Source of the DNA: an uncultured Clostridia bacterium | GTDB taxonomy: Bacteria; Bacillota; Clostridia; Oscillospirales; Oscillospiraceae | Direction: 5' to 3' | DNA length: 64,000 nt | NCBI GenBank assembly: GCA_947173485.1 | Contig: CAMWFH010000001.1 | Span: 248,001-312,000, forward strand | Part shown: positions 57,766-64,000 of the stretch, piece after piece | Position numbering within the stretch: the first letter of the stretch is position 1 | Layout: every line of letters starts with the position of its first letter | Position numbers and translations under genes: made by a program | Notes under the pieces: generated by a model | Seen by the model: only the letters and a program-made list of their open reading frames with translations | Told to the model about the DNA's origin: nothing | The model's database searches: none

Positions 57766-59151
57766 TCAGACCCCCGTCCAGCCCATCAGGTTCAGCACGA
57801 AGATACACACGGCGGAGAAGCCGATCAGGCACAGGGCGTAGGGCACCGCGTACCGCAGCCATTTGGAGTACTTGGTATTGGACAGGATCAGGCCGGTGGC
57901 CAAAACGGAGGAGACCGGGGTCAGGAAGTTGGTCAGGCCGTCGCCCAGCTGGTAGCAGGTGCAGAGGATCTGGCGGGTGATGCCCAGGATGTCGGCCACA
58001 GGCATGAACAGGGGCATCAGCAGGGGCACCTTGGCCGGACCGGAGGGCATCATCAGATTGAAGATGGTGGTGAAGAGGAACATCCCGATGGCGGAGAAGC
58101 CGGCGCCCAGGCTCTGGATGAGGGTCAGGGCGGCGTGGGCGATGGTGTTGATGATCTGCCCGTCGGCCAGGACCACGCTGATGAGCTTGGAGAAGCCGAT
58201 CAGCAGGCACACCGGGCCCATGTCCGCCGCGCCCTTGCAGAAGCGCTTGGACCAGTCGTTAGGGGTGAAGCGGAAGATGATGCCCAGGAGGATCGCGTCC
58301 ACGAAGCCCAGACCGATGAGCCACTCAAAGCCCCAGCCGTACTTGGCGGACCCCACGGCGTAGATGACGAAGGGGACCAGCATCATGACCATGCCGATGA
58401 CGGAGGAGGTCTGGAGCAGGACAGGCTGGGAGATATCCACCGCCTGGCCGTCCTCCAGGGTCAGGATCTCGCCGTCGATGCTCCGGGAAGGGTCGTGGGC
58501 CACCCGGAGGGCATAGCGGGTGTTGTACCAGGCGGTAAAGATGGTGAACACGATCCAGATGAAGATGCGCACGCTGAGGCCGGAGACCGCCGGGATGCCG
58601 CACATCTCCTGGCACATCAGGATCATCAGCACCGTGGGCCCGATGGCCTGGGCGGTGATGTAGGGCAGGTAGAAGATGGCCATGGCAGCGATCCGGTCCA
58701 GCTTGGTCCGCCGGGCCAGCAACATCCCGCAGGCCACGAAGGTGATCAGGGAATCCTGCCCCGCCAGGCCCCCCAGCAGGGACATGATCACCGTGATCAG
58801 GGGGATCAGGATCTTCAGGCTCTTGTCCTGGAACTTGTGGAGGGACCAGTCCACGATGTTCTCCACCGCGCCGGAGGAGATCAGCACCGTGATCATGCCG
58901 CCGATGATGAACAGCAGGGCGAAGGTGGTGCCCATGGAGGCGATGGCCCCGGTGAGCTTCACCACGGCGCTCCAGGGGCTCACCGGGGTGTTCTCCACAT
59001 AGTGGAAGGAGTCGGCGATGACGTAGCCCTTCTCGTCATACTCATACTGTCCCGCCGGGATGATGTAGCTGAGGAGGCACGCCAGCAGCACCAGCGCGAT
59101 CAGCAGCACCATCACATGGGGGAACGCCAGCTTGGTCTGTTTCTTTTCCAT
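57766..59151 (-). CDS. YfcC/DcuC-type carboxylate or amino-acid transporter
   Basis: 461 residues, about twelve membrane helices. Signature stretches: LLACLLSYIIPAGQYEYDEK at the N-terminus, LLGGLAGQDSLITFVACGML and FNLMMPSGPAKVPLLMPLFM. This is the YfcC family (C4-dicarboxylate anaerobic carrier / arginine-ornithine antiporter-like). The PSGPAK motif lies in the conserved re-entrant segment. Paired here with a LarA-type racemase, the substrate may be a 2-hydroxy acid rather than an amino acid. That is inferred from the operon. Confidence 0.88.
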   Translation of the reverse strand: MEKKQTKLAFPHVMVLLIALVLLACLLSYIIPAGQYEYDEKGYVIADSFHYVENTPVSPWSAVVKLTGAIASMGTTFALLFIIGGMITVLISSGAVENIVDWSLHKFQDKSLKILIPLITVIMSLLGGLAGQDSLITFVACGMLLARRTKLDRIAAMAIFYLPYITAQAIGPTVLMILMCQEMCGIPAVSGLSVRIFIWIVFTIFTAWYNTRYALRVAHDPSRSIDGEILTLEDGQAVDISQPVLLQTSSVIGMVMMLVPFVIYAVGSAKYGWGFEWLIGLGFVDAILLGIIFRFTPNDWSKRFCKGAADMGPVCLLIGFSKLISVVLADGQIINTIAHAALTLIQSLGAGFSAIGMFLFTTIFNLMMPSGPAKVPLLMPLFMPVADILGITRQILCTCYQLGDGLTNFLTPVSSVLATGLILSNTKYSKWLRYAVPYALCLIGFSAVCIFVLNLMGWTGV

Positions 59152-59195
59152 CGTATTTTCTCCCTTCTAACATACACGGCATATGAGCCGCTGGT

Positions 59196-60542
59196 CTATA
59201 CTTTATAGGACGGCTCCGTGCCCACCGGGTCGCTCTGGCCGTCGAAGTGCTTGATCTGCCGCTCCTGCACCGTGTACTGCGGCCAGTCCGCCGGGCTCTC
59301 CCCCCGGAAGAACCGGCCCCAGGCGTCCTGGAGCGTGGCGGTGAGCCGCTCTGCCTCCTCCCGGCCGGTACCGGCCAGGAAGGGGGCGTCCCAGGCATCC
59401 AGCGTGCCGAACAGGAAGGGCAGCTCCAGACAGTGGCAGGCATCGTAGATGGACTGGGGCGCGGCCCAGTCGAACTGGTACTTCCACACCGGACAGCCCC
59501 CCTCCGCCGCCGCCTGGGCAAAGATGCCGCCGGGGATCTCATAGCGCAGGTGCTGCCCCCGCTCCAGCGCCCCCAGGGACTCCGGGTCCCGGGCAGTGGA
59601 AAAGGCGTGGGTCTCGTCCCGGGTGAAGCCGGTCATCACCCGGATGTGCCGCTTGGCGGCCATCTCCGCCGCCCGGCGGGCGGTCTGCTCCGGGGTGTGC
59701 CAGGCGTCCATCACCGGCTTGAAGTACATCCCCTGGTGCTTGGCCTTGATGGCCTCGGGGACCTCTCGGGCGGCCCGGAGCAGCTCCTGGGTGGAGCGGC
59801 TCTGGAGCTGGGCCAGCACATCGGGGCTCTCGGGGGTGATATCCAAGTTCGCCAGCACCGCCCGGCCCACCTCATAGGCGTCCGCCAGTAGGTGGTTCCC
59901 CCGGCCCAGGGAGGCGCTCTGCAAAACGATCTGGCTAAAAAGGCCCTCGCTATCCTCTCTGGAGAGGATATGGGCGATGGCGTTGCCCCCCGCCGACTGA
60001 CCAAAGACCGTGACCCGGCCGGGGTCGCCGCCGAACTGCCGGATGTTCTCCTGGACCCACCGGAGGGCCAGCATCTGGTCCTCGATGGAGAGGGCCCGGT
60101 CCGCCACGCCCCCGGCGCAGAGGAACCCAAAGACCCCCAGGCGGAAGTTGACATTGACCTCCACCACGTTCTGGCTCCGGGCCAGGGAGGCCCCGTCGTA
60201 CCAGGGCAGGTCCCCGCCGCAGTAGCAGTTGGCCCCCCCGTGGAGCCAGACCGCCACCGGCAGCGCCCCCTCCAGGGAAGGGGTGCTGACCGCCAGGGTC
60301 AGGCAGTCCTCGCTCTGGGGCAGGGTCACCGGACCCATGGGCTTATCCAAGTCAGAGGTGTCCTGAGGGGCCACAAAGCCCCGCTGCGTGGCGTCCAGCA
60401 CCCCCTCCCAGGGCTCCGGCCGCTCCGGCGGGCAGAACCGCAGCTGGCCCACCGGGGGCTTGGCGTAGGGGATGCCATGGAACTTGAGGACGCCGTCCTC
60501 CTCATAGCCCCGGACCCATCCTGTCGCTGTCTGTACCTGCAT
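59196..60542 (-). CDS. Type-B carboxylesterase
   Basis: 448 residues without a signal peptide. The oxyanion loop is VAVWLHGGANCYCGG, the nucleophile elbow VTVFGQSAGGNAIAH (Ser in GQSAGG), an acid residue in ALSIEDQMLALRWVQ and the probable catalytic His in HCLELPFLFG. The family hydrolyses esters of aliphatic or aromatic alcohols. It heads the operon with the YfcC transporter and LarA, so it may release a hydroxy acid from an ester. It is divergent from the FadR-type regulator. Confidence 0.9.
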   Translation of the reverse strand: MQVQTATGWVRGYEEDGVLKFHGIPYAKPPVGQLRFCPPERPEPWEGVLDATQRGFVAPQDTSDLDKPMGPVTLPQSEDCLTLAVSTPSLEGALPVAVWLHGGANCYCGGDLPWYDGASLARSQNVVEVNVNFRLGVFGFLCAGGVADRALSIEDQMLALRWVQENIRQFGGDPGRVTVFGQSAGGNAIAHILSREDSEGLFSQIVLQSASLGRGNHLLADAYEVGRAVLANLDITPESPDVLAQLQSRSTQELLRAAREVPEAIKAKHQGMYFKPVMDAWHTPEQTARRAAEMAAKRHIRVMTGFTRDETHAFSTARDPESLGALERGQHLRYEIPGGIFAQAAAEGGCPVWKYQFDWAAPQSIYDACHCLELPFLFGTLDAWDAPFLAGTGREEAERLTATLQDAWGRFFRGESPADWPQYTVQERQIKHFDGQSDPVGTEPSYKV

Positions 60543-60594
60543 GATCGATACCGCTCCTTTCCAAAATGGTTCATCCTTTCGTTTTTTCGCTCAT

Positions 60595-60623
60595 AGTATA
60601 CGACAGGCCCAGGGGCGAGTCAA
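60595..60623 (-). promoter_or_regulatory. Promoter of the esterase operon
   Basis: On the minus strand, TTGACT (60623-60618), a 17-bp spacer and TATACT (60600-60595). It is back-to-back with the regulator promoter. Confidence 0.78.
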
Positions 60624-60681
60624 GAAATATCTGGCCTTCCGGTCTTATTTCTCCGTTTTTGCCAATTCTCCCGCCGTCCTC

Positions 60682-60710
60682 TTGACTATTCTGACACTTT
60701 CCTTTACACT
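60682..60710 (+). promoter_or_regulatory. Promoter of the FadR-type regulator
   Basis: TTGACT (60682-60687), a 17-bp spacer and TACACT (60705-60710), 28 bases before the ATG. The two promoters are about 60 bp apart, so one operator could control both. Confidence 0.75.
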
Positions 60711-60738
60711 GGGAGCAGAAGGACAGGAGGGGAGCGCC

Positions 60739-61467
60739 ATGGCAGTGCAGCATAAAATCAAAAAGGTGTCCGCCACGGACCAGGTATATGACCAGCTGCG
60801 GCAGCTGATCGGCGACGGGACCTGGAAGCCCGGAGAGAAGATCCCCACCGAGGGCCAGCTGGCGGAGGACTTCGCGGTCAACCGGCTGACGGTGCGGGTG
60901 GCCCTCCAGCGGCTCCAGGCCATCGGGCTGCTGGATATCCGGGTGGGCAGCGGCACCTATGTGAAGGAATTCGATATGTGCGGCAATATCCAGGAGCTCT
61001 CCGCCTTCTATACCGATGCCACCTCCCCCCAGGACGCCCTGGAGTACCGGGACATCATCGAGACCGAGTGCGTCCGGCTGGCGGTGGAGCGGCGGACAGA
61101 GGAGGAGCTGGCGGCCTTCTGGCAGCAGTATGAGCGGATGGAGGGCCATGCGCGCCGCTACTTCCAGGAGGAGGACCCGGCGGCGGACCAGGCGTTCACG
61201 CTCCAGGCGGATATGAGCTTGGAGATCCACACCATCCTCTGCGCCATGGCCCACAACTCCCTACTGAATTACGCCTTCGCGATAACGAAGGCGCCCCTCC
61301 GCCAGCTGATGCTCCAGAACGTCACGAGGCGGATGCGGACGCTGGAGACATCTCTCCTCTGGCTCCGCCGCTACGCCCAGCTCCACGACCATATCCGGGA
61401 CCGGGACTTGGAGGGGAGCTTGACCTGCCTGAAGGGGCTGATGAACAGCCAGCTGGATCAGGGGTAG
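60739..61467 (+). CDS. FadR/GntR-family regulator (FCD domain)
   Basis: 242 residues from ATG 60739 (AGGAGGGG site). The N-terminal winged helix is VYDQLRQLIGDGTWKPGEKI, IPTEGQLAEDFAVNRLTVRV and LLDIRVGSGTYV. The C-terminal helical FCD domain has the acidic/His cluster in YRDIIETECVRLAVERR, SLEIHTILCAMAHN and LHDHIRDRD, which in this family binds a metal and a carboxylic-acid effector. The effector class suits the divergent racemase/transporter operon. It probably represses that operon until the acid is present. Confidence 0.9.
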   Translation: MAVQHKIKKVSATDQVYDQLRQLIGDGTWKPGEKIPTEGQLAEDFAVNRLTVRVALQRLQAIGLLDIRVGSGTYVKEFDMCGNIQELSAFYTDATSPQDALEYRDIIETECVRLAVERRTEEELAAFWQQYERMEGHARRYFQEEDPAADQAFTLQADMSLEIHTILCAMAHNSLLNYAFAITKAPLRQLMLQNVTRRMRTLETSLLWLRRYAQLHDHIRDRDLEGSLTCLKGLMNSQLDQG

Positions 61468-61478
61468 CTAGAAGGATA

Positions 61479-61519
61479 AAGGGCCGGCCGGCGGAGCGCA
61501 CCGCCGGCCGGCCCTTCTT
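61479..61519 (+). terminator. Terminator after the FadR-type gene
   Basis: A perfect 16-bp GC stem (61479-61494 with 61501-61516) and a 6-base loop followed by CTTAT. Confidence 0.85.
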
Positions 61520-61606
61520 ATCTCACTTTTCTCACTTTATCGCCAGTGACAGATACAGCATACACCGTACTCCACAGCGGGGCTTGCCCCCTATGTATCC
61601 AGCCTT

Positions 61607-62600
61607 TTAAGTCCCCGCCAGGGCAGCCCCTATAGCCTGCAGCAGACTCTTGCTCCTATCGCTGGTATCCTGAGTCGGCTCCCAGATCATGATGCCGCCC
61701 AGCTCCTCCTTAGCATATCGGGCTTTCTCCGTGATAGTATCTATACCATTATAGTAGACATCCATCCCATTGTAGGAGACATGGTCCTTGCTGTAGGCAT
61801 CCGGCACACTGGCCAGGATCGTCCCATAGTCCGCCCAGCTGGGCCGGGCGTAAAAGGGCACGCCCAACACGACCTTATAAGCCGGCAGGCCCCGAGTCTC
61901 CTTCCAGTATCGCCCGCAGTCTACCGCGAAGTGTCTCCGCCGTCTCAGGGGACTCCAGATCCCGCAGGCTCCCGTCCGACGTGGGGATAGCAAAGGCGTA
62001 GCAGAGATGGGTCAAGATGCCAAAGTCCACTGTGTACAGCTTGTCCGGCTTCCAGCTGGGGTAGTAGCCCACCACCTTACAGCTGGTCAGATCCGTATCC
62101 CGTGGCACCGCGGCGTCGATGGGCACATTGTCCACCCCCGCCGGCTGGACCGGGCTGCCGTCCACGATGCCCAGATCCTCCCATACATCGCTGCTGTCCG
62201 GCGTCTCGCCCTGGGTCCACCATTTCGCGCGGTACCGGCGCCCCTGGTAGCTGACTGTGTCGCCGCCTGTGTAGACCGCGGCGCTCTCCCAAGTATCCGT
62301 ATCCTGGGGCGGCACCGGTGCTGGGACAGGCGCGGCGCCGTCTGTACCATCTTCGGCAGGCCCGGCAGCGGGCGGAGGTGCCTCTCCGTTCGGACCGGCT
62401 GGCTCATCAGCAGGCGGAGATTCCCCCTCCGCCGGACCGGCTGGCTCAACAGCGGACGGAGCCCCTTCCCCAGCCGGACCGGCCGGCTCTGTCGCAGGCG
62501 AAGCAGGACGCAGATCGACCCACATCCACACCAGGGCGGTCAGCAGGACACCCAGGCAAAATCCGCCCAGCCCATACCAAACAGGCTTTTTCGTTTTCAT
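61607..62600 (-). pseudogene. Glycoside hydrolase family 18 protein, internally deleted and frameshifted
   Basis: Reading from ATG 62600: a membrane anchor (VWYGLGGFCLGVLLTALVWM), Pro/Ala-rich repeats (EPAGPAGEG-type), a chitin-binding CBM5/12-like unit (WESAAVYTGGDTVSYQGRRY, WWTQGETPDSSDVW), and the GH18 start (CKVVGYYPSWKPDKLY, HLCYAFAIPTSDG). After ETAETLR (near 61930) the sequence jumps into a different frame that ends a GH18 barrel (LPAYKVVLGVPFYARP, GGIMIWEPTQDTSDRS). The middle, including the catalytic DxxDxDxE motif, is absent. I read this as a large deletion plus frameshift, leaving an inactive gene. The first part alone could still produce a secreted binding protein ending at 61875. 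Confidence 0.78.
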
Positions 62601-62663
62601 AGGCACCCCCTTTTATGTTTCATGGAGTGCCTCTATCATACTATATCCGTGGCCTTTTCGCAA

Positions 62664-63245
62664 TCAGTACCGTGATATCGGCCTACACAAAAAGAGTGGG
62701 AACTGGCCGGCACGTTCTATCCCGGCCGCCTTTCTGGCCGCGCAGACGCTCTCCATCAGATCTTCCTCGGATGTCGTCAAATTATTGAGTTCCGCCAAGG
62801 ACAGTCCAAAGGCCGCGGCGATATATAGCAGCTTGCTCACGGTCATATTGGCATATCCCTGTTCGATGCCCCGCAGGCAGGCAACGCTCATATGGGAACG
62901 GCGGGCCAGCTCCCGCTGAGTCCAGCCCATCATTTTCCGCAGTAAAAGGATATTCCCGCAGATCTGCAGCGGTCCGCCCTCCCGCACCGGCAGCCGGGGC
63001 GCCTGGCGGAACTCGGTGATGATCGCGTCATCTGTCCGGGTAAAGATCCCAAATACCCGCGAATCGATCCCAAATGTTCCCGCCACCCGTATCAAGGTGT
63101 CTACTGTCGTATTCTGACAGCCATGTTCGATCGCTTGCAAGCGGTTCACGCTCAGTTGTGACCGGTACGCGACCTCCTCCTGTGTCAGTTCCTGGACGTT
63201 CCGCAGCAGGACGATATTCCGTCCGATCTCGGCCAGATCCGTCAT
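62664..63245 (-). CDS. Protein with two tandem XRE-type helix-turn-helix domains
   Basis: 193 residues. HTH 1 (about 8-60): LTQEEVAYRSQLSVNRLQAI and TVDTLIRVAGTFGI. HTH 2 (about 93-150): WTQRELARRSHMSVACLRGI and TVSKLLYIAAAFGLSL. The halves are parallel and separated by a linker of about 30 residues. One chain with two XRE domains could bind both halves of an operator as a monomer, or be an adaptor. ATG 63245 has a GGAGGGA site. The gene is isolated between the GH18 pseudogene and tRNA-Val, and its target is unknown. Confidence 0.82.
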   Translation of the reverse strand: MTDLAEIGRNIVLLRNVQELTQEEVAYRSQLSVNRLQAIEHGCQNTTVDTLIRVAGTFGIDSRVFGIFTRTDDAIITEFRQAPRLPVREGGPLQICGNILLLRKMMGWTQRELARRSHMSVACLRGIEQGYANMTVSKLLYIAAAFGLSLAELNNLTTSEEDLMESVCAARKAAGIERAGQFPLFLCRPISRY

Positions 63246-63507
63246 AAAGATCCCTCCCCCTCATGTAGCGTAGGAAAGATCTTCGCAGAAGTCCACCCAT
63301 TATATTATTATTTTTGGGACGTATATTGCTAAATTTGATAGAATATCGGGGTCAAATAGGCGAATCGTTGATACAGCAGGAAAATTATTCGCATTTTTGA
63401 AACTGGTACAGCAGGACGCAGGGTTGATTCGGCCGCCGGTATCTGGTATCATGATGGAAACACAAGGGGCCTCCAGATAGGGCCGGCCCCGTCCCCTGAT
63501 CCATAAA
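63246..63507. other. Intergenic stretch
   Basis: Gap between the tandem-HTH gene and the tRNA-Val terminator. A TATAAT-like sequence for the minus strand lies near 63299-63304 with no good -35. Otherwise it holds AT-rich sequence with no gene, repeat or recognisable RNA. Confidence 0.5.
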
Positions 63508-63549
63508 ACAAAAAAGAAAACCCGCCAGATCCAACGGACCTAACGGGCT
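63508..63549 (-). terminator. Terminator of the tRNA-Val gene
   Basis: On the minus strand a 12-bp stem with G-T pairs (63549-63538 with 63530-63519) followed by TTTTCTTTTTTG. Confidence 0.78.
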
Positions 63550-63550
63550 T

Positions 63551-63627
63551 TGGTGGACGCTAACGGACTTGAACCGCTGACCCCCTGCACGTCAAGCAGG
63601 TGCTCTAGCCAGCTGAGCTAAGCGTCC
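63551..63627 (-). tRNA. tRNA-Val (GAC)
   Basis: A 77-base cloverleaf with CCA encoded. Acceptor GGACGCT pairs with AGCGTCC, and the D arm is AGCTCAGCTGGCTAGAGC. The anticodon stem is CCTGC/GCAGG with loop TTGACGT, so the anticodon is GAC (reads GUC/GUU valine codons). The T arm is GCGGTTCAAGTCCGT. Confidence 0.95.
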
Positions 63628-63736
63628 GAACAGGCTATATAATAGCCTATCTTTTGAAATTTGTCAACCACTATATTTGAAATTTTCAAATTTTTTTGCC
63701 ATACTGCTGGCAAGATATGATCGGAGGACTCACACT

Positions 63737-64000
63737 ATGAGGAAGATCGCATTCATCACCGGGGCCTCCCGGGGCATCGGGCGGGCCATCGCCATCCGTC
63801 TGGCGGCGGAGGGCTGGTCGGTGGGCATCGGCTGCCTCCACCGTATGGACTTAGCCCAGGCCCTGGCGGAGGAACTGCGGAGCCGGGGCCAGGACGCGGT
63901 GGCCGTCCAGGCGGACGTGGCGGACCGGGCCGCCATCACTGGTGCGATCCGCCAGGCGGAGGACGCCCTGGGCGGACCGGTCGCCCTGCTGGTGAACAAC
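63737..64000 (+). CDS. Short-chain dehydrogenase/reductase (3' end outside window)
   Basis: The first 88 residues of an SDR. MRKIAFITGASRGIGRAIAI carries the nucleotide-binding TGxxxGIG motif, QADVADRAA marks the adenine-side Asp, and ALLVNN begins the NNAG motif at the window edge. ATG 63737 has GGAGG ten bases upstream. The pattern resembles FabG-type 3-oxoacyl-ACP reductases, but the catalytic YxxxK lies outside the window, so substrate and family remain open. Confidence 0.88.
   Translation, partial: MRKIAFITGASRGIGRAIAIRLAAEGWSVGIGCLHRMDLAQALAEELRSRGQDAVAVQADVADRAAITGAIRQAEDALGGPVALLVNN

Noticed and set aside
61875-61993. Programmed frameshift in the GH18 gene
   Set aside because: No slippery sequence is evident and a whole central segment including the catalytic motif is missing, so decay is the simpler explanation.
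1-64000. CRISPR arrays, rRNA genes, prophage or insertion sequences
   Set aside because: No regularly spaced repeats, rRNA sequence, phage structural genes or transposase genes were seen; the recombinase at 11932 is the only mobility-type gene.

Overview
The window is 64 kb of GC-rich DNA, with GC-ending codons and classical sigma-A promoters (TTGACA / TATAAT, about 17 bp spacing). Its gene content is that of an anaerobic Firmicute: rubrerythrin, a PerR-like regulator, S-layer-homology (SLH) surface proteins, LytTR/GHKL signalling, BMP-type nucleoside transport and a Ter stress cluster. A gut member of the Oscillospiraceae (Flavonifractor/Oscillibacter-like) fits best. This is an inference from gene content and codon use; no marker gene such as 16S rRNA is present.

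Layout. 0-9 kb: the end of an ECF sigma factor with a membrane partner, an AgrA/AgrC-like pair, then an OmpR-type two-component system followed by an FtsX-type ABC transporter; the last two units share an identical promoter/operator. 9-12.6 kb: rubrerythrin, a PerR-like regulator with a Per box, a Cys-rich repeat peptide followed by the first 18 codons of what looks like a radical-SAM maturase joined by a deletion to a truncated nitroreductase, a flavin/ferredoxin protein, and a lone serine recombinase. 12.7-18.7 kb: a 1,890-residue SLH-anchored protein carrying an alpha/alpha-toroid domain followed by a DUF4430 domain (the order found in transcobalamin/intrinsic factor), preceded by what reads as a cobalamin riboswitch with its own promoter and terminator. 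18.7-23.5 kb: a PilZ protein and a hybrid kinase/REC/CheX/CheY operon.

23.8-32.8 kb: a purine-type uptake and processing cluster (guanine deaminase-like enzyme, three homologous VOC modules, GntR regulator, BMP-type ABC transporter, metal-dependent amidohydrolase). Its codon use is less GC-extreme than the flanks. 32.9-47.8 kb: a Ter (tellurite/stress) cluster with four TerD-family proteins, TelA, two YceG-related proteins (one fused to a trypsin-like protease), a P-type ATPase, a rhomboid protease and the 'biosynthetic module' (two PRTase-fold proteins, HAD phosphatase, C-C lyase).

47.9-52.4 kb: a solute-binding lipoprotein with an unusual C-terminal domain and a hybrid sensor kinase. 52.5-56.4 kb: YaaA, a LysR regulator, a divergent Cys-nucleophile hydrolase and a secreted SLH-flavodoxin. 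56.5-61.5 kb: a carboxylesterase / YfcC-type transporter / LarA-type racemase operon divergent from a FadR-type regulator. 61.6-64 kb: a GH18 pseudogene, a tandem-HTH regulator, tRNA-Val(GAC) and the start of an SDR gene.

The strongest candidate for an undescribed system is the riboswitch-controlled, cell-wall-anchored transcobalamin-like protein. The decayed Cys-rich RiPP locus and the VOC-rich purine cluster come next.
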